Positions 37,681 to 48,932 are shown, counted from the first letter of the stretch. The stretch is DNA of 64,000 nucleotides from Metabacillus arenae (GCF_014773385.1 NZ_JACXAI010000005.1:162548-226547), one strand, 5' to 3'. Notes: generated by a model from the letters alone, not told the origin. Numbers and translations: made by a program.

Positions 37681-38567
37681 GCTTCTCTTCCTTTCTCAGC
37701 TACCTGATTTTCACTGCGGTTGTACATCACGATACGCGGAAATGGAATTTCGATTCCATGCTGGTCAAGTCTTTGTTTAATTTCTTTACGAAGAATGCGG
37801 GCTACACCAAAATGAGCCATAGGTTCTACTTCACACACGACTCTCAGCGTCACCTCGGAAGCACCTAACATTTGAACTCCTAAAAGCTCAGGTGTAGTCA
37901 ACATCTCTTCATATTTTGAAGGGAGCTCCTCAAGCAGCTCTTGAATAACTCTTTCTGATTCTGAAATATCGCCCTCATATGCAACACTTACATCTACAAA
38001 TGCAATGCTATTATGGATTGAAAAATTAGTAACCTCCATAATATTACCATTTGGAATAATGTGAAGCTCACCGGTCCAATTTTTAATTTTTGTTGTGCGT
38101 AAGCCGATTTCTTCTACATGGCCTTCAAATTGGCCGACTCGAACATAATCACCAACAGAAAATTGATCTTCAAAAATAATAAAAAATCCTGTAATAACAT
38201 CCTTCACTAAGCTTTGAGCACCGAACCCGACTGCAAGTCCAACGATTCCTGCACCAGCAATTAATGCTTTTACATCAATTGTGAAGGTTTCTAGAACCAT
38301 CATAAGAGCTACAAAATAAATAATGTAGGTTAAAACATTTTCAAGCAAGCGAACAAGAGTATTTTCTCTTCTTTCCGAAATTCGCAAAGGGGATCTTGAG
38401 CGAAAGTTAAACACTTTATGAACGGCGATTTTTCCAATCTTAATGAGCAAGATGGACAAGGCAATAATTAGAATGATTTTCAAAAAGCCTTGTCCCATAC
38501 TTACCCAGAGCTCCTCATTGGATAAATAGTCAATAAGCCTCTTCCAAATATTCTCTAGTATATTCAT
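37677..38567 (-). CDS. Small-conductance mechanosensitive channel, MscS family
   Basis: 296 residues: three membrane helices (about 25-50, 75-98, 103-130). The third is the pore helix AGAGIVGLAVGFGAQSLVKDVITGF with alternating Gly/Ala, followed by the beta domain GDYVRVGQFEGHVEEIGLRTTKI and the C-terminal alpha-beta cage. It relieves osmotic downshock. It sits in the parB-ychF interval where Bacillaceae usually carry such a gene. Confidence 0.94.
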   Translation of the reverse strand: MNILENIWKRLIDYLSNEELWVSMGQGFLKIILIIALSILLIKIGKIAVHKVFNFRSRSPLRISERRENTLVRLLENVLTYIIYFVALMMVLETFTIDVKALIAGAGIVGLAVGFGAQSLVKDVITGFFIIFEDQFSVGDYVRVGQFEGHVEEIGLRTTKIKNWTGELHIIPNGNIMEVTNFSIHNSIAFVDVSVAYEGDISESERVIQELLEELPSKYEEMLTTPELLGVQMLGASEVTLRVVCEVEPMAHFGVARILRKEIKQRLDQHGIEIPFPRIVMYNRSENQVAEKGREA

Positions 38568-38622
38568 TATAGAACCTCACTTACTACAAAAACCAATTTG
38601 ATGTCCTTATTTTAGCAGGATT

Positions 38623-39642
38623 TTAATCCCATTTGTAGCGATTTGTTAATGGAAAGAGTAAAATTGCAACAAGTAAGTATAAATTAATCAACCCGTATAA
38701 AGGATACAAAAACGATATTAAAGCGGAGAACCCCAATGATGTAAAAGGAATCATCAGTAAAACAAAGATTGAGGCCATGAGCCAAATTGGAATATTTACA
38801 ATTTTTCTAAATCGAGTGGCTAATCCAAATATCCCTGAAACAGCTGTTGTATAAATTGCAAGCCATAAAACAAAGGACATAAAAACTATTGCGATAACAG
38901 GGGATCCTTCTAATATTGCAAAGAGGGGAATTTCGTAGTCTCCAATATAATCGGCTAATTGAACCAGTGTTTCATTATATAAAAGAGAAATCCCCCCTAG
39001 AATACACCCGCTGCCAATGCTTGCAATCTTCGCCTCTTTAATAGACTTTATTTCCTTTCCAATCGCTGATAAAACAGCAACAAGGGGCAGTATATTCAAG
39101 GAAGTAAATGTTAATGCCGAAGGCCAATTATATTGCTTTTCCATATTTAAAATCCAAGCATGAGGGTGTTGAAATTGAAAAGACATCAAAGCAACTAATA
39201 ATCCTATAATAAGAATAGGAATCAGAAATGAATTTAGCGAAAAAACCCCATCCACATCCCAGAAAAATAAACCGGCTAACATCAGACAAAATACGATAAT
39301 TCCCATCCAATATGGAACAGAAAACACTTCTAATGTAGCCCCGCCGCCTGCGATCATAACAACAGTCGTTGTAAATAAATACACGATAATCAAGACATCA
39401 TACACATATGATAGTTTTGTTCCTACTAATCTCTCCAAAACAGGAAAAAAATGCTCAGACTTTTCTTTATAACTGATTTTCATAATCGTATAGCATGCAA
39501 AACTAAAAAAAATGGTGAATAATAGAATGGCCAGTCCACTTTCAAAACCAAAAAACTGCCATAGTTCTCTGCCAGATGCATAGCCTGCTCCAATTATCGT
39601 ACCTAAAATGAGGAACATCCATTTAAATCCCGCACTCCACAA
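38623..39642 (-). CDS. YkvI-family membrane protein (APC-like), 339 aa
   Basis: About ten hydrophobic helices. The first contains GTIIGAGYASGRELWQFF, a glycine-rich unwound segment typical of LeuT/APC-fold transporters and of the YkvI family. Later charged residues (KEIKSIKEAK) lie in a loop. Substrate not known. Divergent from yyaC with a short gap (about 100 bp). Confidence 0.85.
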   Translation of the reverse strand: MWSAGFKWMFLILGTIIGAGYASGRELWQFFGFESGLAILLFTIFFSFACYTIMKISYKEKSEHFFPVLERLVGTKLSYVYDVLIIVYLFTTTVVMIAGGGATLEVFSVPYWMGIIVFCLMLAGLFFWDVDGVFSLNSFLIPILIIGLLVALMSFQFQHPHAWILNMEKQYNWPSALTFTSLNILPLVAVLSAIGKEIKSIKEAKIASIGSGCILGGISLLYNETLVQLADYIGDYEIPLFAILEGSPVIAIVFMSFVLWLAIYTTAVSGIFGLATRFRKIVNIPIWLMASIFVLLMIPFTSLGFSALISFLYPLYGLINLYLLVAILLFPLTNRYKWD

Positions 39643-39740
39643 ACTTCAACACCTCGCCTAAATAGAAAGTTACTTGTTCCATGTATAGAAAGGAAACTTC
39701 TTCCGTATACTGTTACTACTATGACGAGGGAGTGAATCCT

Positions 39741-40370
39741 ATGATTCTAAAATCAGGGCTTTTTTCATCGCAAAGAACACCAGACCGTATCTCACATGAA
39801 GATGAGGACGCGGTACGTCACTTATCGTCTAGTATTCAGGATTTATTGCCACGTCTTTTTTATAAGCCGATTGTTGTTTTATGCATTGGGACAGATCGTT
39901 CAACTGGTGACAGCCTGGGGCCGCTTACGGGCACAAAGCTTATGGAGAAAAGGTTATCTCATTTTCACGTATATGGGACGTTAAAAGATCCTGTTCATGC
40001 TGTTAACCTTCAAGAATCAGTTAAAAGGATTAAAGAAGCTCACCGAAACCCATTTATTATTGCAATCGATGCCTGTTTAGGAAGGATTAAGAACGTGGGT
40101 ACCTTTCAAGTAGGAGCAGGTCCTATCAAACCAGGTTCAGGAGTAAATAAAGAGCTGCCAGCTGTTGGTGATATCCATATTAATGGCATAGTAAATGTAA
40201 GTGGCTTTATGGAATTTTTTGTTCTGCAAAATACAAGGCTCCATTTAGTAATGACAATGTCTGATATCATAGCTGAAAGCCTGTATATGACAGACAGAGC
40301 CTTTGCAAGAAAGAAAGCATTATTTAAGCCTGCCATCAACCCCATTCCTGAACCACATATTGAGCAATAA
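39741..40370 (+). CDS. yyaC: Sporulation protein YyaC (GPR-like protease fold)
   Basis: 209 residues from ATG 39741 (GAGGGAG upstream); an upstream in-frame ATG at 39681 lacks a binding site. Core motifs VVLCIGTDRSTGDSLGPL, DPVHAVNLQESV, FIIAIDACLG and VGDIHINGIVN place it with YyaC, related to the germination protease GPR. It is expressed in the forespore in B. subtilis. It is one of very few plus-strand genes on the left arm. Confidence 0.94.
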   Translation: MILKSGLFSSQRTPDRISHEDEDAVRHLSSSIQDLLPRLFYKPIVVLCIGTDRSTGDSLGPLTGTKLMEKRLSHFHVYGTLKDPVHAVNLQESVKRIKEAHRNPFIIAIDACLGRIKNVGTFQVGAGPIKPGSGVNKELPAVGDIHINGIVNVSGFMEFFVLQNTRLHLVMTMSDIIAESLYMTDRAFARKKALFKPAINPIPEPHIEQ

Positions 40371-40591
40371 ATTAAACAGATATAAAAAGGCTCGGCCAAC
40401 AAATTTGCTATCTGAATCTTCTGTACTTTCAGCATATTTAGCCCATCGGCTAAAATTAATACTATCAAGTTTTGACCCGTGATTGCAGGCTATACTCGCC
40501 TGATCTGGATAATGACTAAAACATTTTAACCCAAAAAAAAGAAGCTGAGATAGAAATATTGATGATTTCTAAAGGTCAACTCCTTTACTAT

Positions 40592-41446
40592 TTAAGATGA
40601 TTGTTTTTGTTTCAACAATTCTAGTATTCTCTCAAGATCTTCGGGTGACAGAAATTCAATTTCAATTTTCCCTTTTTTCTTCTGCTGCTTTATGGTAACA
40701 GAGGTGCCAAAGTAATCTTGTAAATACGATTCCCGTTCTTTGAGAAAGATATCTTTTTTAATCGGTGCTTTCCTTGTTTCACGTGAAACATGATCATTTA
40801 ATTGTTGGACCAGCTGCTCAACTTGGCGGACATTTAATTGTTCTTTTTGAATTTTTTCCACTAATGGCGAAAGCTTTTCCTTCTTTTTCAATCCCAGCAA
40901 TGTCCGTCCATGTCCCATTGACAGCTTACCTTCTGAAATAAGCGTTTGGACAGTTGCGGGAAGGGTTAATAACCGCAAATGATTTGCAATATGTGGGCGG
41001 CTCTTCCCTAATCGTTTTGCTAATTCCTCTTGTGTCATATGTAATTCTTCTAATAGGGATTGATAAGCTTGTGCTTCCTCGATTGGAGTTAAATCCTCAC
41101 GTTGAAGATTTTCTAGTAAGGCTAATTCCATCATTTGCTTTTCATTAAATTCTCGTATAACTGCAGGAACTGTTTTTAAATTTGCTTTTTTTGCTGCTCG
41201 AAAACGACGTTCCCCAACTACAATTTCAAATCCTTTAATACTTTTTCGGACGATTAATGGCTGCAGGATGCCATGCTGTTCAATAGACTCTTTTAATTCA
41301 TCAATAGCCGCTTCTTGAAAGGTTTTTCTTGGCTGATAAGGATTTGGTCTAAGATCTTTAATGTTTATTTCTAGAACAGAATCCTCTTTACTGACCTCCA
41401 TGTTGTTAAACAATGCATTTATACCTTTACCAAGTCCTCTAGCCAT
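40592..41446 (-). CDS. parB: Chromosome partitioning protein ParB (Spo0J)
   Basis: CTP-dependent clamp that loads at parS and spreads. N-terminal LEINIKDLRPNPYQPRKTF, CTP motif VVGERRFRAAKKA, NLQREDLTPIEEAQAY, helix-turn-helix LAKRLGKSRPHIANHLRLL, C-terminal dimerisation domain. 284 residues. ParA overlaps its start by eight bases. A perfect parS lies within the gene at 40775-40790. Confidence 0.98.
   Translation of the reverse strand: MARGLGKGINALFNNMEVSKEDSVLEINIKDLRPNPYQPRKTFQEAAIDELKESIEQHGILQPLIVRKSIKGFEIVVGERRFRAAKKANLKTVPAVIREFNEKQMMELALLENLQREDLTPIEEAQAYQSLLEELHMTQEELAKRLGKSRPHIANHLRLLTLPATVQTLISEGKLSMGHGRTLLGLKKKEKLSPLVEKIQKEQLNVRQVEQLVQQLNDHVSRETRKAPIKKDIFLKERESYLQDYFGTSVTIKQQKKKGKIEIEFLSPEDLERILELLKQKQSS
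40775..40790. promoter_or_regulatory. parS site (perfect) inside parB
   Basis: Exact 16-mer palindrome TGTTTCACGTGAAACA, the ParB loading site. A site in spo0J is also present in B. subtilis. Confidence 0.95.
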
Positions 41447-42200
41447 TTGCCACCACTTCCTTTGCTAAATCTAAATATACTTCCGCCCCTCTAGAGCGTG
41501 GATCATATAAGATAATAGGTTGCCCGTGGCTTGGAGCTTCACTTAGACGAACATTCCGAGGAATAATCGTTCTGTAAACTTTTTCTTGGAAGTATTTCTT
41601 TACTTCTTCAATTACTTGAATTCCTAAATTTGTACGTGCATCTAGCATTGTGAGCAAAACCCCTTCAATGCCAAGATCAGTGTTTAAATGTTTTTGAACT
41701 AGCCGAACAGTATTTAATAACTGACTCAACCCTTCGAGTGCATAGTACTCACACTGTACTGGTATAATAACGGCATCAGATGCAGTTAGAGCATTTATCG
41801 TTAAGAGACCAAGTGATGGAGGACAATCGACAATCATATAATCATAGTGGTGTTTTACTTTTTCCAGCGCTCGTTTAAGCCGGACTTCTCTTGAAATGGT
41901 CGGAACAAGCTCAATCTCAGCTCCAGCTAACTGAATGGTAGCAGGAATTGCATCTAGATTTTCGACAGAGGTAGGTTTAATAATGTCCTTAACTTCTGCA
42001 TCTTCTACTAAAATATCATAGATACATTGGTCAACATCTGCTTTATCAATTCCTATTCCACTCGTTGCATTTCCTTGTGGATCTACATCTACAATTAAAA
42101 CTCTTTTTCCGATATAGGCTAAACAGGCTCCAAGGTTAACCGATGTTGTTGTCTTACCAACTCCACCTTTTTGGTTTGCAATTGCGATAATCTTGCCCAT
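41439..42200 (-). CDS. parA: Chromosome partitioning ATPase ParA (Soj)
   Basis: 253 residues from ATG 42200. Deviant Walker A QKGGVGKTTTSVNLG, VDVDPQGNAT, YMIVDCPPSLGLLTINAL. It acts with ParB in origin segregation and, in Bacillus, modulates DnaA. The start gives the exact B. subtilis length; an in-frame ATG six codons upstream is possible. Confidence 0.98.
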   Translation of the reverse strand: MGKIIAIANQKGGVGKTTTSVNLGACLAYIGKRVLIVDVDPQGNATSGIGIDKADVDQCIYDILVEDAEVKDIIKPTSVENLDAIPATIQLAGAEIELVPTISREVRLKRALEKVKHHYDYMIVDCPPSLGLLTINALTASDAVIIPVQCEYYALEGLSQLLNTVRLVQKHLNTDLGIEGVLLTMLDARTNLGIQVIEEVKKYFQEKVYRTIIPRNVRLSEAPSHGQPIILYDPRSRGAEVYLDLAKEVVANG

Positions 42201-42391
42201 GGTGTCACCTACTTTCAAATTGGCGTATTTCTATTTTATCAAAAAAATGAACACACGGTAGAATTGTTTTCACTTTTCATGATATAATCATTTATTTTTG
42301 GTTATAAAAATATTTTAATATAATTTCCTGGAAAATACAGAGGAAAAAAGACTTAAAAGATAGAATATTAGTTTAACAAGGAGGGGGAAAT

Positions 42392-42745
42392 GTGGAAATA
42401 TATCGATTTGATAAGGCTGTTGGGAAACCAATCAATCTTTTTTCTTCCAATTTTTCTTTGATGCCTATTATCAAACAAGAAATGAAACATATCCATATTG
42501 CTTGTATGCAACTTGAAACAGAGGGTGTAATTGGCTTTCATGAAGCTGCCACTAATCAACTATTGCTTGTTATTCAAGGTGAAGGATGGGTAAGAGGTGA
42601 AGCAGAGCAAAGGATAAAAATTCAGGCTGGAGAAGCGGCTTTCTGGAGACAGGGAGAAGGCCATGAAACGACGACAAAAGAAGGGCTCACCGCTATCGTT
42701 ATAGAGGGAGAAGACTTAAATCCTGAACAAATGACAAGAAAATAA
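42392..42745 (+). CDS. Small cupin-domain protein, 117 aa
   Basis: GTG start at 42392 with AAGGAGGGGG upstream. One cupin barrel: IHIACMQLETEGVIGFHEAAT (motif 1, with a His and Glu for metal), LLLVIQGEGWVRGE, and IQAGEAAFWRQGEGHETTT (motif 2). Ligand unknown. It is a plus-strand gene inserted between parA and noc, ending with a hairpin terminator. Confidence 0.88.
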   Translation: MEIYRFDKAVGKPINLFSSNFSLMPIIKQEMKHIHIACMQLETEGVIGFHEAATNQLLLVIQGEGWVRGEAEQRIKIQAGEAAFWRQGEGHETTTKEGLTAIVIEGEDLNPEQMTRK

Positions 42746-42861
42746 GATAAGACAAGAAAGAAACGAAAGCAAAAAGTCTCTTGGACAGCTGCGGGAAGTA
42801 CACTACAAGCCTAACCGAAAAGGGATTTATGGGAGGATTGGGTTGTGACCTCGCATTTTGT

Positions 42862-42893
42862 AGCGCCTTGAAAATGCTCAAGGCGCTTTGAAC
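42862..42893 (+). terminator. Hairpin after the cupin gene
   Basis: Perfect ten-base arms AGCGCCTTGA/TCAAGGCGCT, six-base loop, then a moderate T-rich tail. It may terminate the cupin transcript. The rest of 42746-43082 has no gene. Confidence 0.6.
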
Positions 42894-43082
42894 ACTGTTT
42901 TTGTACCTGTTATCTATAACAGAAATTCGAGCCGAATATTCATTTTTACATAAAAACTTTAATAATCTTAGAGTTTCGATTTGTCCTCGAAAAACTGAAA
43001 TTGACTGGGGCATTTCATAATGAATAAAAATTTATTATTCACACATTACTCTGCCGTATTAATTGGTATCGTCATATTCGTT

Positions 43083-43961
43083 TTATTTTGGGATTTTTAT
43101 GGTGAATTGGATATAATCTTCAAATTCTTCTTCTTCAGAATTGATTTTCACACCCGTATCCTCCACCATAGTAAGGGATTGCCTGATTGTATTCATTGCG
43201 ATTCTTGTATCCCGGCTAAAGGATCTTCTTTTAACCGCAGGTTTAGGCTTTTCCTTTTCAAGGAGTTTTACGACCCTGTCTTCTGTTTGTTTAACATTCA
43301 ACTGTTTTGCTACAATTTCTTCTACTAAGTTTACTTGAAGCTCATGCAATTTGAGTGGAATTAATGCTCTTGCATGTCTCTCTGTTATTTTTTTCTGAAG
43401 CAACGCATCTTGTACTTCCTGAGGCAATTTTAAAAGACGAAGCTTATTAGCAACTGTTGACTGTCCTTTTCCGAGTCTTTGGGCAAGAGCTTCCTGAGTT
43501 AATCGGTGAAGCTCGAGTAATTTTGCATAGGCCATAGCTTCTTCGATAGCAGACAGCTCCTCACGCTGAAGGTTTTCAATGAGGGCCACGGAGGCAGTCT
43601 CTGCATCACTATAATTCTTTATAATAGCCGGTATTGTTTCCCAGCCTAGCTTTTGAACTGCACGCCAGCGTCTTTCCCCGGCAATAAGTTCATAGCTTGC
43701 TTCGCCCTCCATGCTGCGAACCACAATTGGCTGAATAATACCATGAGTTTTTATTGTTTGAGAAAGCTCTTCTATCTTTTCATCCGCAAAAATGGTGCGG
43801 GGTTGATATTGATTTGGAATAATTTCATGAACTGGGATTTGATGTACTTGTTCTTTTACTGAGTCTTCGTTTTCTTCGACCATTTCAATTTCTTCTGTTG
43901 AATCTGATTCAGATTGCGCCTTTTCTCCTAAACCGAATAAACGTGAAAAGGGACTCTTCAT
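43083..43961 (-). CDS. noc: Nucleoid occlusion protein Noc
   Basis: ParB paralogue that protects the nucleoid from division. The N-terminal [14 protein letters not shown] is the membrane-binding amphipathic helix that distinguishes Noc from ParB. Then come [65 protein letters not shown]. 292 residues. Standard position between rsmG and parA. Confidence 0.97.
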   Translation of the reverse strand: MKSPFSRLFGLGEKAQSESDSTEEIEMVEENEDSVKEQVHQIPVHEIIPNQYQPRTIFADEKIEELSQTIKTHGIIQPIVVRSMEGEASYELIAGERRWRAVQKLGWETIPAIIKNYSDAETASVALIENLQREELSAIEEAMAYAKLLELHRLTQEALAQRLGKGQSTVANKLRLLKLPQEVQDALLQKKITERHARALIPLKLHELQVNLVEEIVAKQLNVKQTEDRVVKLLEKEKPKPAVKRRSFSRDTRIAMNTIRQSLTMVEDTGVKINSEEEEFEDYIQFTIKIPK

Positions 43962-44074
43962 GAGCTTACACCACCTTTAAAAACTACCACTATATAATTC
44001 TCTTTTCCTATTCTTATTTCCTGCTCATATTCTATCTTACAAAAAAAATTCTCCTTATGGAACACCTAATGGAA

Positions 44075-44794
44075 CTATTCAATTGGTGTTTTATTAGGTG
44101 TTCCCGGCTTACGCGGATAGGTTTTCGGAGTGTTTTTTTGTTTTTCAATCACAATAATTGAACGTAAACTGTTTTCCATTGGAAGGAGAAATTCATCTAA
44201 TTTCCTTACGTTACCGCCCAATGTTTTGATCGCCTTTTGTGCGTTTTCTAATTCGTCTTTTGCTGACGCTGCCTTTAAAGCAAGAAAATGACCGTTCCTT
44301 TTTGCTAATGGCAAACAAAGCTCACTAAGGACAGATAACCTTGCAACAGCTCTGGCAGTCACTACATCATAAGATTCTCGGTGCTGCTTATTTTTTCCGA
44401 ATGTCTCTGCCCGGTCATGATAAAAATTCACTTTATTTAATTTTAGTTTATCAGCTAATGCCTGTAAAAAGGTAATCCTTTTATTCAGCGAGTCAACAAT
44501 TGATACTTCGATATGGGGGAAGCAAATTTTAATCGGAATACTTGGGAAGCCAGCTCCAGCTCCCACATCACAAACTGATAATGGTTTAGTAAAGTCAAAA
44601 TAAAAAGCTGCTGAAATAGAATCATAAAAATGCTTTAAATACACTTCTTCTTTATTTGTTATAGAAGTTAAGTTCATTTTTTCATTCCACTCAACTAATA
44701 GCTCATAATAATCATTAAATTGCTGAAGCTGCTTAGGAGTAAGAGTAATTCCCTTCTCCTCAAGCATGGTTTGAAATTGATTACTATTCATCAT
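44075..44794 (-). CDS. rsmG: 16S rRNA (guanine527-N7)-methyltransferase RsmG
   Basis: 239 residues. [22 protein letters not shown] site [43 protein letters not shown], basic C-terminus [16 protein letters not shown]. The second Met (44791) is an equally good start. 21 bases after mnmG. Loss of this gene gives low-level streptomycin resistance in other bacteria. Confidence 0.97.
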   Translation of the reverse strand: MMNSNQFQTMLEEKGITLTPKQLQQFNDYYELLVEWNEKMNLTSITNKEEVYLKHFYDSISAAFYFDFTKPLSVCDVGAGAGFPSIPIKICFPHIEVSIVDSLNKRITFLQALADKLKLNKVNFYHDRAETFGKNKQHRESYDVVTARAVARLSVLSELCLPLAKRNGHFLALKAASAKDELENAQKAIKTLGGNVRKLDEFLLPMENSLRSIIVIEKQKNTPKTYPRKPGTPNKTPIE

Positions 44795-44815
44795 TCAGGC
44801 CCTTTCTTCTTTCCA

Positions 44816-46705
44816 TTATTCATTAGAAACCTTTGCGATTCTCCCCTGCTCAATATAAACCAGCAAGATGGAAACATCAGCTGGGTTCACTCCGGATATT
44901 CTTGAGGCTTGGGCGACAGATAAAGGACGTACTTCTTTTAATTTTTGACGTGCTTCTGAAGCAAGACCGGTAATCGCATCATAATCGATGTGATCTGGTA
45001 TTTTTTTATTCTCCATTTTTTTCAGTTTTTCTACCTGCTGAAGAGATTTTTCAATATATCCTTCGTATTTAATTTGAATTTCTACCTGTTCTTGCACATC
45101 AGCATCGATTTCCTTTTCAGAAGGTGCAAGCTGAAGGATATGCTCATATTTCATTTCAGGACGCTTTAACAAATCGGTTGCTCTAATTCCATCTTTTAAA
45201 GAGCTGCCCCCGATAGAATCAATTAAGGCCTGTGTTTCTTTATTTGGTTTGATGATAATGGAATGAAGCCGTTTTTTCTCTTGTTTAATTGCTTCCTTTT
45301 TTTCAACAAAACGCTTGTATCGTTCCTCTTTGATAAGACCAAGCTCATGACCAAGCTCAGTTAGCCTTAAATCTGCATTATCATGACGGAGCAGCAGGCG
45401 ATATTCTGCTCTTGACGTTAACAATCGATATGGCTCATTTGTTCCTTTTGTAACCAGGTCATCGATTAAGACACCAATATAGGCATCTGATCTTCCTAAA
45501 ATCACTTCTTCTTTACCAAGTGCTTTTTGAGCTGCGTTGATACCGGCCATAATCCCTTGGCCTGCTGCTTCTTCGTAACCAGAGGTTCCATTTATTTGAC
45601 CAGCGGTGAAAAGAGCAGATACTTTTTTCGTTTCTAATGTTGGCCATAGCTGTGTCGGAACGATCGCGTCATACTCAATTGCATAACCTGCCCGCATCAT
45701 TTGAACATTTTCAAGACCTGGAATCGTTTTTAACATGTCTTGCTGGACATCTTCAGGAAGACTAGTTGAAAGCCCCTGTACGTAGACCTCTTGTGTATTC
45801 CTTCCTTCAGGTTCAAGAAAAATCTGATGACGAGGCTTATCATTAAATCGGACAACCTTATCTTCTATTGATGGACAATATCTTGGACCTGTCCCTTTGA
45901 TCATTCCTGAAAACATTGGGGACCGATGAAGATTGGCATCAATAATCTGATGAGTTTCTTCACTTGTATAGGTTAACCAGCACGGAAGCTGATCTGTAAT
46001 GTATTTTGTCGTCTCATATGAAAAAGCTCTGGGTACTTCGTCACCCGGCTGAATTTCTGTTTTACTGTAATCAATGGAATGGCTGTTTACACGTGGAGGG
46101 GTTCCTGTCTTAAAGCGAACAAGATCAAAACCTAATTCCTCTAAATGCTCTGATAACTTAATTGAAGGCTGTTGATTGTTCGGACCGCTAGAATAAGACA
46201 AATCCCCCAATATAATTTTCCCTCTTAAAAAAGTCCCAGTTGTTAAGACAACTGCATTTGCCCGATATTCTGCCCCTGTTTGAGTAATAACTCCCCTGCA
46301 CTCTCCGTCTTCTATAATCAATTTTTCAACCATACCTTGAAGAAGCGTCAAATTCGATTCATTTTCCATTGTTTTCTTTAATTCATGCTGATAAAGGAAC
46401 TTATCTGCCTGAGCTCTTAATGCTCTGACAGCAGGTCCTTTTCCGGTATTCAGCATTCTCATTTGAATGTGTGTTTTATCTATATTTTTGCCCATTTCTC
46501 CGCCAAGGGCATCGATTTCACGGACAACAATACCTTTTGCGGGTCCGCCGACTGAAGGGTTGCAGGGCATGAATGCAACCATGTCAAGATTGATGGTAAG
46601 AGCAAGTGTTTTTGCTCCTAATCTTGCTGATGCGAGCGCGGCCTCAACACCAGCGTGACCAGCACCTACAACCACTACATCGTACCTGCCTGCTTGATAT
46701 CCCAT
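44816..46705 (-). CDS. mnmG: tRNA uridine-34 carboxymethylaminomethyl-modifying enzyme MnmG (GidA)
   Basis: FAD protein that with MnmE builds cmnm5U34 on tRNAs. N-terminal [20 protein letters not shown]ossmann loop, [16 protein letters not shown], catalytic Cys in [20 protein letters not shown], and the C-terminal MnmE-binding helical region. ATG 46705 (AAAGGAGG upstream) gives 629 residues; earlier in-frame starts add 18 unconserved residues. 79 bases after mnmE. Confidence 0.97.
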   Translation of the reverse strand: MGYQAGRYDVVVVGAGHAGVEAALASARLGAKTLALTINLDMVAFMPCNPSVGGPAKGIVVREIDALGGEMGKNIDKTHIQMRMLNTGKGPAVRALRAQADKFLYQHELKKTMENESNLTLLQGMVEKLIIEDGECRGVITQTGAEYRANAVVLTTGTFLRGKIILGDLSYSSGPNNQQPSIKLSEHLEELGFDLVRFKTGTPPRVNSHSIDYSKTEIQPGDEVPRAFSYETTKYITDQLPCWLTYTSEETHQIIDANLHRSPMFSGMIKGTGPRYCPSIEDKVVRFNDKPRHQIFLEPEGRNTQEVYVQGLSTSLPEDVQQDMLKTIPGLENVQMMRAGYAIEYDAIVPTQLWPTLETKKVSALFTAGQINGTSGYEEAAGQGIMAGINAAQKALGKEEVILGRSDAYIGVLIDDLVTKGTNEPYRLLTSRAEYRLLLRHDNADLRLTELGHELGLIKEERYKRFVEKKEAIKQEKKRLHSIIIKPNKETQALIDSIGGSSLKDGIRATDLLKRPEMKYEHILQLAPSEKEIDADVQEQVEIQIKYEGYIEKSLQQVEKLKKMENKKIPDHIDYDAITGLASEARQKLKEVRPLSVAQASRISGVNPADVSILLVYIEQGRIAKVSNE

Positions 46706-46784
46706 GTTTTTTCCTCCTTTTTCAAAATCCTTTTTTCTTTCATAAGGCGAACGACACAATCCAATTTTGACCAGATGAGTTTTG

Positions 46785-48170
46785 CTATTTTCCTAAGCAA
46801 AATTGTGAAAAAAGCTGATCAATTAAGCTTTCTTGAACTGAATCTCCAACAATTTCACCTAGCAGCTCCCAGCATCTCGTTAAATCTATCTGTACAATAT
46901 CAATCGGCACTCCAGCCTCAATTCCATCTAAAGCATCCTCTATCGTTTTCTTTGCCTGAGTAAGTAAGGCAATGTGACGTGTATTAGAGACGTATGTTAA
47001 ATCTCCCCCTTGAACATTTCCTTCAAAGAAAAGAGAGCTTATTGCTGTTTCCAGTTCATCTACTCCTTGCTCCTCTAATAAAGAGGTTGTGACGACAGGA
47101 CGCCCTTCGGCAAGGGTCTGAACTCGTTTTAGATCAATCTTTTGCGGCAAGTCTGTTTTATTTACTATCACAATGACGTCCATTCCCTTGATTGCTTCAA
47201 ACAGCTGCTCATCCTCATGGGTCAAGTCGTCACTATAGTTCAATACAAGTAAAATGAGGTCTGCCTCTTTTAAAACCTGCCTTGACCGTTCAACTCCGAT
47301 TCGTTCAACAATGTCCTCTGTCTCACGGATACCTGCTGTGTCAACAAGTCTTAAAGGCACCCCTCTAACGTTCACATATTCTTCGATAACATCACGTGTT
47401 GTGCCTGGAATATCTGTAACAATTGCTTTATTTTCATGGACAAGGCTGTTTAAAAGAGAGGACTTTCCTACATTAGGTCTTCCAATAATGACAGTTGAAA
47501 GTCCTTCTCTTAATATTTTCCCCTGCTGAGAGGTTTGCAGCAGCTTTTGAATCTCAGTTTTTACAGAAGTTGCTTTTTCTATAAGCATATGATGAGTCAT
47601 TTCCTCGACATCATCGTATTCTGGATAATCGATATTTACCTCAACATGTGCTAATGTTTCTAGAATTTCCTGTCGAAGTCGTTTGATTAGCTTTGACAAT
47701 CTTCCCTCCATTTGTCCTAATGCTACATTCATGGCGCGGTCTGTCTTCGCTCTGATCAAATCCATGACTGCTTCTGCTTGAGATAAGTCAATTCTTCCAT
47801 TTAAGAATGCCCGCTTTGTAAATTCACCTGGCTCTGCCAATCTTGCTCCTTGATTTAATACAAGCTGAAGGACTTTGTTTACCGTTACAAGACCACCATG
47901 GCAATTTATTTCAATGACATCTTCTCGCGTAAATGTTTTTGGTCCTTTCATGACTGAGATCATGACTTCCTCAATGACTTGAAGAGTCTCGGGATCGACA
48001 ATATTTCCATAATGAATGGTATGAGTGGCCACTTCTCTCAGCTTCTTGGGAGCAGGTGCTTTAAAGATCGAATCAGCAATTGAAATTGCCTCATTCCCGC
48101 TGAGGCGCACAATAGCAATAGCTCCTTCCCCCATTGGTGTAGATATGGCTGCAATCGTATCAAATTCCAT
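46785..48170 (-). CDS. mnmE: tRNA modification GTPase MnmE (TrmE)
   Basis: 461 residues: N-terminal folate-binding domain ([20 protein letters not shown]), helical domain, and an inserted G domain with [35 protein letters not shown] and NKTDL. The C-terminal QFCLGK carries the conserved Cys. It works with MnmG. The gene begins a five-gene minus-strand run toward parB. Confidence 0.98.
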   Translation of the reverse strand: MEFDTIAAISTPMGEGAIAIVRLSGNEAISIADSIFKAPAPKKLREVATHTIHYGNIVDPETLQVIEEVMISVMKGPKTFTREDVIEINCHGGLVTVNKVLQLVLNQGARLAEPGEFTKRAFLNGRIDLSQAEAVMDLIRAKTDRAMNVALGQMEGRLSKLIKRLRQEILETLAHVEVNIDYPEYDDVEEMTHHMLIEKATSVKTEIQKLLQTSQQGKILREGLSTVIIGRPNVGKSSLLNSLVHENKAIVTDIPGTTRDVIEEYVNVRGVPLRLVDTAGIRETEDIVERIGVERSRQVLKEADLILLVLNYSDDLTHEDEQLFEAIKGMDVIVIVNKTDLPQKIDLKRVQTLAEGRPVVTTSLLEEQGVDELETAISSLFFEGNVQGGDLTYVSNTRHIALLTQAKKTIEDALDGIEAGVPIDIVQIDLTRCWELLGEIVGDSVQESLIDQLFSQFCLGK

Positions 48171-48199
48171 TTGAGCATTTCACCTCATTTAATTAAGAA

Positions 48200-48310
48200 A
48201 GCGCAAGGCGCTGGTTCTTCGGCGACAAGTATAAGCTGAGCCAGCTGAAAGGCTGTTCTTTAACCTTCAAAGGCGGATTTGCTTAAATGGCCTATGGTTC
48301 CTTACGCTAG
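48200..48310 (+). repeat. Dispersed intergenic repeat, family 1 (copy D)
   Basis: AGGCGCTGGTTCTTCGGCG, GACAAGTATAAGCTGAGCCA, the core GAAAGGCTGTTCTTTAACCT, GGCGGATTTGCTTAAATGGCC. Lies directly upstream of mnmE. Confidence 0.75.
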
Positions 48311-48347
48311 ATATATTCTAGAAAGAAAAACACTTCCGAGTCTTTCT

Positions 48348-48416
48348 TGAAGTTAGATGTCAGACGTGGGAATTACCTGAAATCGGCGGAAGAGCCGGTT
48401 TCTTATTTAATTACCT
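48348..48416 (+). repeat. Dispersed intergenic repeat, family 2 (copy J)
   Basis: TGAAGTTAGATGTCAGACG followed by hairpin arms GAAATCGGC/GCCGGTTTC and TTATTTAATTACC. Same order and orientation as copy I. Confidence 0.6.
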
Positions 48417-48522
48417 CATCTACTTTAGTTCTTTATTATCTATTAGAAAAAAAGTTTTATTGCAATCAAAACTTTAAGATAGCATATTTCCTTTTTTTAT
48501 TAAAGAGAAACACTTCTCATTA

Positions 48523-48601
48523 TTATCCACATCTGCATATTCTTTAATCATTTTAACTTATCCACATGTTTATAACAATCATTCACTTCCTATTATCCAC
48601 A
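48523..48601 (+). promoter_or_regulatory. Three evenly spaced DnaA boxes between mnmE and khpB
   Basis: Perfect TTATCCACA at 48523-48531, 48558-48566 and 48593-48601, all in one orientation and spaced exactly 35 bp. About 3.6 kb from dnaA. No gene lies here. Confidence 0.75.
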
Positions 48602-48739
48602 CCTACTTTTGATGAAATTTATTGAAATTGTGAACAAAAGTGAAAATCAAGGATATATCTATTAACATTTAGAAGAGACGCAACTCGGAGGATTTTCATT
48701 TTTATGACGGATAGGTTTTTTAACTCAAGACATAAGGAG

Positions 48740-48932
48740 CTTGGAGCTAGGCAACAAGGGTAAGCGGAAGCACCTTGAACAGCTCAGACAAAGTAAATGA
48801 AAGCTTCACAGAAAGGCATTTATTCCTTGTTTGATGAATGGCTTGTGACCAAGGCGCTGCAGCTGGACAATGATAACTAACTATAATGCGTTAATACTTT
48901 AATGTACTTAAACATTCTGAAACCACAAAAAA
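48740..48932 (+). repeat. Dispersed intergenic repeat, family 1 (copy E) with long tail
   Basis: More diverged: GGAGCTAGGCAACAAGGGTA, GGCTTGTGACCAAGGCGCTG, then the same 64-base tail as copy B (48869-48932). Confidence 0.6.

Noticed and set aside
43020..43328. 102-residue plus-strand ORF opposite noc
   Set aside because: It lies antisense to noc and mirrors its codon pattern; no binding site.
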